Shown: positions 24,175 through 33,758 of the stretch, one piece after another
How the letters are laid out: each line of letters begins with the position of its first letter
How positions within the stretch are numbered: position 1 is the stretch's first letter
DNA from: Mesorhizobium carmichaelinearum
GTDB lineage: Bacteria; Pseudomonadota; Alphaproteobacteria; Rhizobiales; Rhizobiaceae
Reading direction: 5' to 3'
Length of the DNA: 64,000 bases
Assembly: GCF_900199455.1 (NCBI RefSeq)
Contig: NZ_FZQR01000015.1
Coordinates: 1 to 64,000 of the forward strand
Translations under genes and position numbers: made by a program
The notes under the pieces: generated by a model
The model's input: only the letters and a program-made list of their open reading frames with translations
The model's database searches: none
What the model was told of the DNA's origin: nothing

Positions 24175-27128
24175 TGGCTGCGGAAGCGAAGCGGACGGTC
24201 ACGGACTGGCTGGTGAAGCCGGCGATTGAGCTTGCCCCTCTCGACGAGGGCCGGGCGCGGCAGGCACTGGCCGAAATCACTGCTGTGGCACGCGAAGAAG
24301 GGTTGCTGCGGCTGGCCAAATTCCTGGCCGGCAAGGGGGAGGGCCAGGATTTCCTGGCCGCCGTCTTCGACCTCTCGCCATTCCTGCGCGATACAGCGCG
24401 TCGTAGGCCCCAGATTCTGGAAGCCCTTTTCGACGAGCCGGTCGAGGCGCGCTTGAAGGCGATCACCACCGCGATCGACCAGGCGCCATTGGCCGAGACG
24501 GTTTCCGAATCCAGCCTGATGATGGAGCTGCGCCAGTGCAAGGCCGAGGCGCATTTCCTGATCGCATTGGCTGACCTCGCCGGTGAGGCGGAAACGTCGC
24601 TGACGGTACGGCGGTTGAGCGATCTTGCCGATGTCTGCACCCGTGCGGCCGTCGACTTCCTGCTGCGCGACGCGCATGGCCAGGGCAAGCTCAAACTGCC
24701 GGATATCGACGATCCGTCACGGCAATCGGGCTGGATCCTGCTCGGCATGGGCAAGCTCGGCGCGCATGAGCTGAATTTCTCCTCCGACATCGATCTTGTC
24801 GTCTTCTTCGATCCGGAAGCGCCCGCCGTGGTCGACCCGCTCGACGCCACCGAGCTGTTTTCGCGGCTGACGCGACGGCTGGTGCGTATCCTGCAGGATC
24901 GCACCGAGCACGGCTATGTCTTCCGCACCGATCTGCGACTGCGCCCGGATCCCGGTTCGACCCCGCTGGCGATCCCCGTCGAGGCCGCGCTGCGTTACTA
25001 CGAAGCGCGTGGCCAGAACTGGGAACGTGCGGCGATGATCAAGGCGCGCCCGGTGGCCGGCGATTTGGCCGCGGGCGCCGCCTTCCTCAAGGAGTTGCAG
25101 CCCTATATCTGGCGCAAATACATGGACTACGCGGCGATCGCCGACGTCCATTCGATCAAGCGCCAGATCCACGCGCACAAGGGCCATGGCGAGATCGCCG
25201 TGAAGGGCCACAACGTCAAGCTCGGCCGTGGTGGCATCCGCGAGATCGAGTTCTTCGTCCAGACCCAGCAGCTCATCGCCGGCGGCCGCTTTCCGGAACT
25301 GCGCGGCCGCGAAACCGTGCCGATGCTCGGCCAGCTCGCTGCCCGCGGTTGGATCACCGCTGATGCGCGTGATGCACTCGCCCGCCAGTACTGGTTCCTG
25401 CGCCGCGTCGAGCATGCCGTCCAGATGGTGGCGGATGAGCAGACGCACACGCTGCCGGAAGACGATGAAGGGCTGGAGCGCATCGCCCGCATGTTGGGCT
25501 TTGCGGATGCGGCTGCGTTTTCCCTGGCATTCCGCGCCTCGCTGCAGCAGGTCGAACGCCATTATGCCGCACTGTTCGAAACGGCCCCCGAGCTTTCGGC
25601 GGGCATCGGCAATCTGGTCTTCACCGGCGATGTCGACGATCCCGACACGCTGCGAACCTTGCATGGCCTCGGCTTCCAGCGGCCGAGCGACATCTGCCGC
25701 GTCATCCGCGGTTGGCATTTTGGGCGCTATCGCGTCACTCGATCGGCGGAGGCGCGCGAGCGGCTGACGGAATTGACGCCAGCGCTGCTCAAGGCGTTCG
25801 GCCAGACGCGCCGGGCGGACGAAGCCTTGATCCGTTTCGACGAGTTCCTTGCCGGCCTGCCCGCCGGCATCCAGCTGTTTTCGCTGCTGCAGTCAAACCC
25901 GGCGCTGCTCAAACTGATGGCGACGATCATGGGCGCCGCGCCCCGGCTGGCGGCGATCATCACGCGCCGGCCGCATGTCTTCGACGGCCTGCTCGACCCG
26001 GCCTTGCTGAGTGAACTGCCTGACCGCGCCTATCTCTCGGCACGGCTTTCGGCCTTCCTCGAAGGCGACAGGGCCTATGAAGAGGTGCTCGACCGGCTGC
26101 GTATCTTTGCCTCGGAACAAAAATTCCTGATCGGTGTGCGGCTGCTTGCCGGTTCGATCGATCCGGCCCGCGCCGGCCGCGCCTTTTCCGACCTCGCCGA
26201 TCTCACCATCGAGGCGGCGTTGCAGGCAGTGGCCGCCGAATTCGCGGCGCGCCACGGCACGATCGCCGGCGGCGTGGTTTCGCTGCTCGGCATGGGCAAG
26301 CTCGGCAGCCGCGAATTGACCGCAGGATCGGATGTCGACCTCATCCTGCTCTACGATCATGACACGGATGCCGAGGACTCCGACGGCGACAAGGCGCTGG
26401 CGCCGTCACACTACTACACCCGCATGACGCAGCGGCTGATCTCGGCCGTATCGGCGCCGACGGCGGAAGGGGTGCTCTACGAACTCGACCTGCGGCTGCG
26501 GCCGTCCGGCAACAAGGGGCCGGTGGCCACCCACATCGATGCCTTCAAAAAATACCAGCGCCAGGAGGCCTGGACCTGGGAACACATGGCGCTGGCGCGG
26601 GCGCGCGCCATTGGCGGTGATGCCGGCCTGTGCGCCGAGGTCGAGGCGGAGGTTGCCGCCGTGCTTGGCCAGCCGCGCGACGCGGCAAAGGTGAAGACCG
26701 AGGCCTCGGACATGCGCGCCATGATCGAGAAGGAAAAGCCAGCGCGTGACCTCTGGGACATCAAGCTGATCCCCGGAGGACTGATCGATCTCGAATTCAT
26801 CGCCCAGGTGGCTGTCATCACCGGGCAGGTGGAGGCCGGGCCGCGTGCCACCGGTACGGCAGAGATCCTGTCGCGCCTGGCGCCAAGCTTCGCCGATGCC
26901 GGGGTCAGGCAGGACCTTGGCGATGCCTATACGCTCTATCTGGCGCTGACCCAGATGACGCGGCTGTGCCTCACTGGCCCGTTCGAACGCGACGACGTGC
27001 CACCAGGGCTTTCGGATCTGCTTCTGGCGGTCACCGACCTGCCGGATTTCGGTGTGCTGGAAGCACACCTTAAGGAGACGTCGCAAAAGGTCAGGAAGGA
27101 CTTTGATCTTTTGCTTCGTGCCGGATGA
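24174..27128 (+). CDS. glnE: Bifunctional glutamine synthetase adenylyltransferase/deadenylylase GlnE
   Basis: 984 aa, full length. Two nucleotidyltransferase domains: the N-terminal deadenylylase with LLGMGKLGAHELNFSSDIDLVVFFD (written in parts GMGKLGAHELN, SSDIDLVVF; about residues 190-215) and the C-terminal adenylyltransferase with GMGKLGSRELT and GSDVDLILLYD (about 705-730), with a linker helical region between. It controls glutamine synthetase activity in response to PII. It starts inside the stop codon of the preceding kinase gene (TGATG), so it is translationally coupled to that gene. Confidence 0.97.
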   Translation: MAAEAKRTVTDWLVKPAIELAPLDEGRARQALAEITAVAREEGLLRLAKFLAGKGEGQDFLAAVFDLSPFLRDTARRRPQILEALFDEPVEARLKAITTAIDQAPLAETVSESSLMMELRQCKAEAHFLIALADLAGEAETSLTVRRLSDLADVCTRAAVDFLLRDAHGQGKLKLPDIDDPSRQSGWILLGMGKLGAHELNFSSDIDLVVFFDPEAPAVVDPLDATELFSRLTRRLVRILQDRTEHGYVFRTDLRLRPDPGSTPLAIPVEAALRYYEARGQNWERAAMIKARPVAGDLAAGAAFLKELQPYIWRKYMDYAAIADVHSIKRQIHAHKGHGEIAVKGHNVKLGRGGIREIEFFVQTQQLIAGGRFPELRGRETVPMLGQLAARGWITADARDALARQYWFLRRVEHAVQMVADEQTHTLPEDDEGLERIARMLGFADAAAFSLAFRASLQQVERHYAALFETAPELSAGIGNLVFTGDVDDPDTLRTLHGLGFQRPSDICRVIRGWHFGRYRVTRSAEARERLTELTPALLKAFGQTRRADEALIRFDEFLAGLPAGIQLFSLLQSNPALLKLMATIMGAAPRLAAIITRRPHVFDGLLDPALLSELPDRAYLSARLSAFLEGDRAYEEVLDRLRIFASEQKFLIGVRLLAGSIDPARAGRAFSDLADLTIEAALQAVAAEFAARHGTIAGGVVSLLGMGKLGSRELTAGSDVDLILLYDHDTDAEDSDGDKALAPSHYYTRMTQRLISAVSAPTAEGVLYELDLRLRPSGNKGPVATHIDAFKKYQRQEAWTWEHMALARARAIGGDAGLCAEVEAEVAAVLGQPRDAAKVKTEASDMRAMIEKEKPARDLWDIKLIPGGLIDLEFIAQVAVITGQVEAGPRATGTAEILSRLAPSFADAGVRQDLGDAYTLYLALTQMTRLCLTGPFERDDVPPGLSDLLLAVTDLPDFGVLEAHLKETSQKVRKDFDLLLRAG

Positions 27129-27182
27129 CCGTGAAACGGTCGTGCGGCCGCATCGGGGGTGACGATGCAACAGGAGAAGACC

Positions 27183-27659
27183 ATGAGAAAGTCAACCAAG
27201 CTTGCCCTTGCCTTCGCAGCGCTCGCCGGCGCCGTCGGCACCACCGCCTACGCCGAAAACAATGCCAGCGCGAAAATGCGTGAGGGCATGATGGCCCGCC
27301 TCGACAAGGCGATGAGCGATTCAGACGGCGCCATCACCTTTGATCAGTTTTCGGACGCCATGAACGCGCGGCTGAAGAAACTCGTTGCCGACAATGGCGG
27401 CAAGCTGACCGTCGCCCAACTGGCCGACGCGCTGGAGAAGGCGCGCTTCGAGCGGATGGCCAGGCGCATCATCGCCCGCTACGACACCAAGGGCGACGGC
27501 ACGCTGACCACGGATGACATCACCGGTCGCGAGAAGAAGGTGTTCGCCATGCTCGACAAGAACAATGACGGCAAGATCGAGAAAAGCGAACTGCCGAAGG
27601 GCCACGGCTTTGGCCATCACCGCCAATCGGATGACGACGACAGCGACACCATGCAGTGA
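27183..27659 (+). CDS. Secreted EF-hand calcium-binding protein
   Basis: 158 aa from ATG 27183, preceded by CAGGAG. Signal peptide (MRKSTKLALAFAAL, cleavage near AYAE). Two good EF-hand loops, DTKGDGTLTTDD and DKNNDGKIEKSE, and one degenerate loop near the N-terminus (DSDGAITFDQF). The C-terminus is rich in His and Asp (GHGFGHHRQSDDDDSD), a possible extra metal-binding tail. Short gap after glnE; may share its transcript. Role unknown, periplasmic calcium sensing or buffering is inferred. Confidence 0.88.
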   Translation: MRKSTKLALAFAALAGAVGTTAYAENNASAKMREGMMARLDKAMSDSDGAITFDQFSDAMNARLKKLVADNGGKLTVAQLADALEKARFERMARRIIARYDTKGDGTLTTDDITGREKKVFAMLDKNNDGKIEKSELPKGHGFGHHRQSDDDDSDTMQ

Positions 27660-27672
27660 AGTTTAGGAGGCA

Positions 27673-27697
27673 GGCTCCGGTAACATCAGCCGGAGCC
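27673..27697. terminator. Hairpin between convergent genes
   Basis: 8-bp perfect stem GGCTCCGG / CCGGAGCC with 9-nt loop, placed between the stop codons of the EF-hand gene (27659) and the convergent PAS kinase gene (27705). No strong T-tract. Confidence 0.5.
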
Positions 27698-27704
27698 CAG
27701 CCGC

Positions 27705-30026
27705 TCAAGCCGCGACCTTGACCGTCGGCGGTGCCTTTTTCACCGGAATGCGCACCGACACGATCGTGCCGACGCCTTCGGTCGAACGGATTTTCAGCGC
27801 GCCACCTTGAAGCTCGGCCAGCGAGCGCGAGATGGCAAGGCCGAGACCGGATCCGGCATGGTTCTTGGAGAACTGGTTCTGCACCTGTTCGAAGGGCCGC
27901 CCGAGCTTGCCGAGCGCCGCTTTCGGGATGCCGCAGCCATTGTCTTCGATCGTCAGCACCAGCGCGCCGGATGTGTTGCGGGCCCTGACCGATATGTGGC
28001 CGCCCTGGCCGGTGAACTTCACCGCATTGGACAGAAGGTTGATGACGATCTGCTTGATGGCCCGGCGATCGGCGAACAAGGTCAGCGCGTCGGCGATGCG
28101 CGTTTCCACGGTGATCGCCTTCTGCGCGGCCTGCAGCGAGACGACGCGCACAGTCTCGCTGATCAGCGGCCCGAGGTCGATCTGCTCCTGGTCCAGCGAG
28201 AACTGGCCGGCCTCGATTTTGGACATGTCGAGAATGTCGTTGATGACGCCGAGCAGATATTTGCCGCTGCTGTTGATGTCGGTGGCGTACTCCTCGTAGC
28301 GCTCAGAGCCCAGCGGGCCGAACAGCCCCTGTTCCATCAGTTCGGAGAAGCCGATGATGGCATTCAGCGGCGTGCGCAATTCATGCGACATGTTGGCCAG
28401 GAATTCGGATTTGGCCCGGTTCGCTGCTTCGGCGCGCTCGGTTTCCTTCATGTATTTGCGGTTGAGGTCGACCAGCTCGCTGGAGCGTTCCTCTTCGGAG
28501 CGCCTGGCGAGGCTGAGATCATGGATCGTCGCCATCAGCCTGCGTTCGCTGTCGACCAGCTTCTCCTGATGCAGCTTGATCTGGGTGATGTCGGAGCCGA
28601 CTGAGACGATGCCGCCGTCTCGGGTCCTGAGTTCATTGACCTGCAGCCAGCGGCCGTCGGACAGCTGCCGCTCGAAAGTGGCGCCGCCTTGCGGACCATT
28701 GGTGTTGGCGAGCCGGCGCTCGGAAGCAAAGGCCAGCATGCGCTCTTCCAGGGAGGCGCGCGTCACGCCCGGCATCACGTCGCGATCCGACAGCCCGTTG
28801 TCCTGCTGGTATTTGGAGTTGCACATGATCAGCCGCTGCGTCGAATCCCACAGCACGAAGGATTCGTTGATGTTCTCGATCGCGGTCCTGAGGCGAAGAT
28901 CGGCCGCCTCGGAGCGCAGCGCCAGATGGCGCTGCTCGGTGACGTCTACGGCGATGCCGATCAGCTGGATTTCCGGTGCCTCCGGATCCATGACCTGTGC
29001 ACGAGCGCGCATCCACACCCATTGGCCGTCGGCATGCCGCATCCGAAACACCTGGTCGATATGGTCGATCTCGCGGGCGACAATTCTGTTGGCGAGCTCG
29101 AACAGGTCGCCGTCCTCGGGATGGATGATCTCGTCGACCTCGCCGAAGGACAGCATCGTGTCGCAGGGCTCGTAGCCCAGCATGTCGTACATCGAGCGCG
29201 ACCAGTACATCTTGCCGCGCACCATGTCCCAGTCCCACAGGCCGCAGCGGCCGCGCACCAGCGCCATGTCGATGCGCTGATGCGCTTCGAGATAGATGCG
29301 ATCGGCGGCTTGCGCGCGCGCCGCCTGCCCGAAATAGGCGTAGAGGATGATGATGAGCACGCCGGCCGTCAGCACGAACAGGGTGACGTTCAGCGAGACA
29401 GTCTTGCGCCACGTGTCGAAGACCGCTTCCTGCGGCACCAGGGCCGCCGCGGCCCCCTTTTGATCCTTGGCCACGCTGACCGCCGCGTACCAGTCCTGGC
29501 CGCCGATATTGACCTCCATGACGCCAGCGCGGTCGCCGAACATGAACAGCGGTTGGCCGCCCTCGACGAGGCCGTCGAGCGAATGGCCTTGCCATGGCAT
29601 CGAGCGCGGCGTCACCGCGGTGATCTTGAAGGCGTTGTCGGTGATGACGAGTACGTGGCTGCGGCCCATCGCGCCCTGGCGGCTGGTGGTCTCCAGCAGG
29701 TCCTGGATGGCGCCGGGCACGGTGTCCGAGGTGGTGGCCAGCGAACTGGCCAGCTGACCCGCCGCCAGCGTCAGGATCGCCTTGGCGTCGCGCTCGACAT
29801 CGTCGCGTTCGTTCATCAGCGACAGCACGCGCAGCGCCGCGATGACGAGGAGGAAGATGATGATGAGGGCCGGTATCGACCGGCGCAGCAGCGGTTCGGC
29901 GGCCAGAAGCCGCTTGTAGGCCGGTTCGGCAATGAGCCGCGTATTCCCGGCAAGGCCGTCGCTGCGCGTCTCGCGACGCGCAAAAGCCATCCCACCGGGC
30001 GCGCCCCACGCGTCCGCCTTCGCCAT
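27705..30026 (-). CDS. PAS-domain sensor histidine kinase, PdhS/PleC/DivJ-type core
   Basis: 773 aa from ATG 30026, which has GGGGAG upstream; an in-frame start at 30083 lacks one. Two membrane helices (near 45-65 and 215-235) enclose an extracytoplasmic sensor domain; then PAS domains (one with WDWDMVRGKMYWSRSMYDML, another with SFVLWDSTQRLIMCNSKY), a coiled coil, and the kinase core FLANMSHELRTPLNAIIGFSE (given here as HELRTPLNAIIGFSE), N-box INLLSNAVKF, G1 DNGCGIP, G2 GSGLGLAIS. The phosphoacceptor region resembles the DivK-linked PdhS family of Rhizobiales, which control cell-cycle and polar development; I recall a kinase of that group next to glnE in S. meliloti but cannot confirm it here. 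Confidence 0.88.
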   Translation of the reverse strand: MAKADAWGAPGGMAFARRETRSDGLAGNTRLIAEPAYKRLLAAEPLLRRSIPALIIIFLLVIAALRVLSLMNERDDVERDAKAILTLAAGQLASSLATTSDTVPGAIQDLLETTSRQGAMGRSHVLVITDNAFKITAVTPRSMPWQGHSLDGLVEGGQPLFMFGDRAGVMEVNIGGQDWYAAVSVAKDQKGAAAALVPQEAVFDTWRKTVSLNVTLFVLTAGVLIIILYAYFGQAARAQAADRIYLEAHQRIDMALVRGRCGLWDWDMVRGKMYWSRSMYDMLGYEPCDTMLSFGEVDEIIHPEDGDLFELANRIVAREIDHIDQVFRMRHADGQWVWMRARAQVMDPEAPEIQLIGIAVDVTEQRHLALRSEAADLRLRTAIENINESFVLWDSTQRLIMCNSKYQQDNGLSDRDVMPGVTRASLEERMLAFASERRLANTNGPQGGATFERQLSDGRWLQVNELRTRDGGIVSVGSDITQIKLHQEKLVDSERRLMATIHDLSLARRSEEERSSELVDLNRKYMKETERAEAANRAKSEFLANMSHELRTPLNAIIGFSELMEQGLFGPLGSERYEEYATDINSSGKYLLGVINDILDMSKIEAGQFSLDQEQIDLGPLISETVRVVSLQAAQKAITVETRIADALTLFADRRAIKQIVINLLSNAVKFTGQGGHISVRARNTSGALVLTIEDNGCGIPKAALGKLGRPFEQVQNQFSKNHAGSGLGLAISRSLAELQGGALKIRSTEGVGTIVSVRIPVKKAPPTVKVAA

Positions 30027-30251
30027 AAATGGCACTCCCCGAATTTGCCTATGCTGCTTGGTGATCCGGCAAACGCCGCACATCCGAATCCTCAGTAAAG
30101 AATCAAAGGTGATTCGCCTTGTCCAGTGGTCCGGCGAAAAAAGATTAAAAATCGACTAAAATAATCCCGAAGCGGCACGATGCTCTCTGGGACGCGACCC
30201 CATTGGGTTGCACAAGATCGAAAACCGATCCTTGGGCTTCCTTGACGAAAT

Positions 30252-30267
30252 GTAGTTTATAAACTAC
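30252..30267 (+). promoter_or_regulatory. Perfect 16-bp palindrome, probable TA operator
   Basis: GTAGTTTATAAACTAC sits 17 bp before the toxin start codon, in the AT-rich 260-bp gap between the PAS kinase and the toxin-antitoxin genes. Likely binding site of the downstream HTH antitoxin. The rest of the gap has no gene. Confidence 0.65.
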
Positions 30268-30284
30268 TTTTCCCCACGCTCGAT

Positions 30285-30574
30285 GTGAAGCAGACCGAAA
30301 CATTCCGAAAGTGGTGGACGCGGCTAAAGGATGAGCGCGCCCGTGGTGCGATCTTTGCCCGGCTCGACCGTCTTGCCTATGGGCATGCGGGGGACGTTGA
30401 GCCTGTGGGAGAGGGGATAAGCGAGTTGCGTATCCACTATGGCCCTGGCTACCGGCGTCTATTTTCAGAAGCGGGGCAACACGGTCATCGTCCTGCTGTG
30501 CGGCGGCAACAAAGGCACCCAGAAAAAAAGACATCAAGACGGCGAAACGTCTGGCGCAGGAATGGAGTGAATGA
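30285..30574 (+). pseudogene. RelE/HigB-type toxin (HI1419 family), two frameshifts
   Basis: Frame 1 gives a good N-terminus (MKQTETFRKWWTRLKDERAR ... ELRIHYGPGYR). The rest of the family pattern continues only after shifting frame near 30454 (an extra G in CCGGCG; then VYFQKRGNTVIVLLCGGNKG) and again in a run of seven A at 30523-30529 (then DIKTAKRLAQEWSE and TGA at 30572-30574). Both changes are +1. Without them the toxin would be about 95 aa and end 1 bp before the antitoxin ATG. As read, the first frame runs on into the antitoxin gene, giving a nonsense fusion. Toxin presumably inactive; sequencing error is an alternative, especially at the A run. Confidence 0.8.
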
Positions 30575-30575
30575 G

Positions 30576-30875
30576 ATGGCTGAAAAACTGACAAGCTTTG
30601 ATCCGGCCGAAGGCCTGACCTCCGATGAAGCGATTGCGGCATTCATGGCGGAAGCGTTTGCTTCCGGAGATTCCGGCTATATCGCGCATGCGCTGGGTGT
30701 GGTTGCCCGCGCCAAGGGCATGGCCCAGATAGCGAGCCAGACGGGACTTTCGCGGGAACAGCTTTATCGCTCGTTCAGTGAGAACGGCAATCCGACCCTG
30801 AAAACGACCATTGCCGTGATGAAGGCCCTTGGAATTGAGTTGACCGCAAAGGCACAGCCCCACCAGCCGGTTTGA
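30576..30875 (+). CDS. HTH antitoxin, addiction module antidote (HI1420 family)
   Basis: 99 aa from ATG 30576. Helix-turn-helix of the Cro/C1 type (MAQIASQTGLSREQLYRSFSENGNPTLKT) with an N-terminal helical part (DPAEGLTSDEAIAAFMAEAFASGD). The HI1420 group normally follows the toxin gene, as here. It stays in the same frame as the first toxin fragment, so a read-through fusion of 196 codons exists but is accidental. The antitoxin is intact although its toxin is broken. Confidence 0.85.
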   Translation: MAEKLTSFDPAEGLTSDEAIAAFMAEAFASGDSGYIAHALGVVARAKGMAQIASQTGLSREQLYRSFSENGNPTLKTTIAVMKALGIELTAKAQPHQPV

Positions 30876-30917
30876 TAGACGCCCGGACGCGGAAGCTTCC
30901 CCCAGCAGGGCTCGCAC

Positions 30918-33563
30918 TCACGCCAGCGTGCGCTCCACAATATCGCGCAGATCCGCCGACAGGTTTTCGGCATTGGCGATTGAAAGCAGCGCTTCCCTGG
31001 CCTTGGCCTGCCGGCCCGGTTCGAGCGAACGCCATGATCTCAGCGCCGTCGCCAGCCTTGCCGCCACTTGCGGATTGCGCTTTTCGACCTCGAGCACCGT
31101 TTGCGCGAAGAACCGGTAGCCTTCGCCGTCGGCGCGGTGGAAGCCGGTCTGGTTGGCGCTGGAGAAGGTGCCGATCAGCGAGCGCACCCGGTTCGGATTG
31201 GCCATCGAGAAGGCCGCATGAGCGGATAGCGCCCGAACCGTGTCTATCGCCTGCGGCCCCGGCACGCTGGCCTGGATCTGGAACCATTTGTCCATGACCA
31301 GCGGGTCGGATGCATAGGTCTTTTCGAAAGTCGCCAGTGCATGGTTTGCCTCCGGCGAACCATGGTGACGATACGCGAGCACGGCAAGGGCGGCGGCGCG
31401 GTCGGTCATGTTGGTCGCCGATTGGAAATGCCCGGCGGCCAGTGCGGCTCCGCCCGGCAGCAGCGAGAGATAGTCCAGCAAAGTGTTGCGCAGGGCGCGC
31501 CGTCCTGCGCTTGCCGCGTCGGGGCTGAAGGCGGTCTTGTCGGCAAGCCTGTGGTAGAGGCTGGAAAATGCCTCGGCATTGGCCGTGGCGATCGCCAGCG
31601 CAAGGGCCTGCCGGGCTGCGTGGATGGCGTCGGGATCGATATTCTTGCCGATGTCGCGGGCGATGTCGGCGTCGCCCGGCAGCGCCAGCGCCAGCGCCCG
31701 GTAGGCTGGCTCCAGCGTCTCATCGACGGCGATGCTGCCGGCAAGCTCGGTCAGCCGGGTCGCGAAGACCGGGTGCTTGCCGCCAAGGATCTCGCGGAAG
31801 GCTGCGATCAGCGCATCGGTGAGCAGCGTGTTGAAGGCTTGCCAGCGCGAGAAGGCGTCGCTGTCATGGCGGGCGAGGAAGAACTGGTCGTCGGCCTTCT
31901 GTTCGACCGATAGCGTCACCGGCGCCGAAAAGCCGCGGTTGAGTGACACGGCGGGACGTTCGGCAACGCCCGAGAAACGCACCATATGGCGGCGCTTGCG
32001 GAGATGGATGACGCCATCCTCGACGCTGGCGCCCTCGACGCCGCTATAGGCGACAGGCCTGCCGCCAGCGCCGATCAGGCCGAAGGTGAGCGGAATATGC
32101 ATCAGCCGCTTGCGGCTTTCGGAGGGGGTCGGCGGCACCGACTGCTCGATCTCGAGCGTGAATTCCTGCGCGGCCGCATTGTGCGTCGAACTGACCGTCA
32201 GATTGGGCGTGCCCGCCTGATGATACCAAAGCGCGAACTGCGATAGGTCGCGGCCCGAGGCGTCCTCGAACACCTTGATGAAATCCTCGATCGTCGCCGC
32301 GTCGCCGTCGTGCCGCTCGAAATAAAGGTCCATGCCGGCGCGAAAGGCCTTAGCCCCGAGGATGGTGCGGATCATGCGCACCACTTCCGAGCCTTTTTCG
32401 TAGACCGTCGCCGTGTAGAAATTGTTGATCTCGCGGTAGCGGCGCGGCCGCACCGGATGCGCCAGCGGACCCTGGTCCTCGGGAAACTGATGCGCGCGCA
32501 GCAGGCGTACCTCGGCGATGCGCTTGACCGGCCGGGAGCGCTGGTCGGCGGAGAATTCGTGGTCGCGGAAGACCGTCAGCCCTTCCTTCAGGCAAAGCTG
32601 GAACCAGTCGCGGCAAGTGATTCTGTTGCCTGTCCAATTGTGGAAATACTCGTGCGCGATGATCGCCTCGATATTGGCGAAATCGGCATCGGTCGCCGTC
32701 TCCTCGTCGGCCAGCACATATTTGTCGTTGAAGATGTTGAGGCCCTTGTTCTCCATCGCGCCCATGTTGAAGTCGGACACGGCTACGATGTTGAAGACGT
32801 CGAGGTCGTATTCGCGGCCAAACGCTTCCTCATCCCATTGCATCGACCGCTTCAGCGCGTCCATGGCGTAGCCGGCGAGCTTCTCCTTGCCGGGCTCGAC
32901 ATAGATGCCGAGTTCGACCTTGCGGCCGGACATTGTGACGAAACTGTCGGCGACCTGGCCGAGATTGCCGGCGACCAGGGCGAACAGATAGGACGGCTTG
33001 GGGAAGGGGTCGTGCCAGATGGCATAGTGCCAGCCGTCGCCGAGATCGCCACTGTCTCCCGGATTGCCGTTGGACAGCAGCAGCGGCGCCTCGTCGCGCA
33101 ACGCCTCGATCCGCACCGTGTAGACGGACAGGATATCGGGCCGATCGAGGAAATAGGTGATGCGGCGAAAGCCCTCGGCCTCGCATTGCGTGCAATAGAC
33201 GTTGTTCGAGCGGTAGAGCCCCATCAAGGCCTCGTTGCCGGCCGGCGCCAGTTCGGTCTCGATCAGCAGCTGGAAACGGCGCGCGGCAGGCGGCTTGAGA
33301 AGGGTGAGCTGGTCAGGGGTTACCAGCAGGTGCGCCGGTTTAGCCTTCTTGCCGTCGATCTCGATGCGCTTGAGCGTCAGCCCATCGCCGTCGAGCACCA
33401 ATGGCGCCGCCGCTGCTACGCCGTCGCGGCGTTCGACCGTCAGTATTGCGGTGACAATTGTGGCCTCTGGCGAAAGGCGGAAGGTGAGGTTGGTCTGCGG
33501 AATGAGATAATCATTGGGGCGATAGTCTTCGAGCTTGAAGACCTGGCCGGTGTCCGTGCGCAT
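30918..33563 (-). CDS. pepN: Aminopeptidase N (M1 family)
   Basis: 881 aa from ATG 33563 (MRTDTGQVFKLEDYRPND, with AGGAAA upstream); an in-frame start at 33617 adds 18 unlikely residues. Close to the 870 aa of E. coli PepN. Motifs: exopeptidase GAMENKGLNIF and zinc site HEYFHNWTGNR (HExxH plus downstream Glu). Cytosolic broad-specificity removal of N-terminal residues from peptides. Single gene; convergent with the HTH antitoxin and divergent from the EamA-type transporter. Confidence 0.96.
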   Translation of the reverse strand: MRTDTGQVFKLEDYRPNDYLIPQTNLTFRLSPEATIVTAILTVERRDGVAAAAPLVLDGDGLTLKRIEIDGKKAKPAHLLVTPDQLTLLKPPAARRFQLLIETELAPAGNEALMGLYRSNNVYCTQCEAEGFRRITYFLDRPDILSVYTVRIEALRDEAPLLLSNGNPGDSGDLGDGWHYAIWHDPFPKPSYLFALVAGNLGQVADSFVTMSGRKVELGIYVEPGKEKLAGYAMDALKRSMQWDEEAFGREYDLDVFNIVAVSDFNMGAMENKGLNIFNDKYVLADEETATDADFANIEAIIAHEYFHNWTGNRITCRDWFQLCLKEGLTVFRDHEFSADQRSRPVKRIAEVRLLRAHQFPEDQGPLAHPVRPRRYREINNFYTATVYEKGSEVVRMIRTILGAKAFRAGMDLYFERHDGDAATIEDFIKVFEDASGRDLSQFALWYHQAGTPNLTVSSTHNAAAQEFTLEIEQSVPPTPSESRKRLMHIPLTFGLIGAGGRPVAYSGVEGASVEDGVIHLRKRRHMVRFSGVAERPAVSLNRGFSAPVTLSVEQKADDQFFLARHDSDAFSRWQAFNTLLTDALIAAFREILGGKHPVFATRLTELAGSIAVDETLEPAYRALALALPGDADIARDIGKNIDPDAIHAARQALALAIATANAEAFSSLYHRLADKTAFSPDAASAGRRALRNTLLDYLSLLPGGAALAAGHFQSATNMTDRAAALAVLAYRHHGSPEANHALATFEKTYASDPLVMDKWFQIQASVPGPQAIDTVRALSAHAAFSMANPNRVRSLIGTFSSANQTGFHRADGEGYRFFAQTVLEVEKRNPQVAARLATALRSWRSLEPGRQAKAREALLSIANAENLSADLRDIVERTLA

Positions 33564-33758
33564 TCCCTGGGTTTTCCTGTCGATTGCGTTGGAAGCGGAC
33601 AGTTCCCGCTGGTCCAAGAAATTTGAAGTCCGCGCTCTTTACACGAAACAGTCCCTCGACAAAACTCAGCCGATGCCTTCAGGCGTTCCTTCTCCACATC
33701 CTCACGAGGCAGTCATGACCGTCGTCACACCGAAATTCGGCATGGACCCATCGCCGAC

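Noticed and set aside
30285..30875. A single 196-codon fusion protein of toxin and antitoxin
   Set aside because: The middle part (after GPGYR) has no family pattern, while shifted frames give perfect toxin motifs; the fusion is an artefact of frameshifts.
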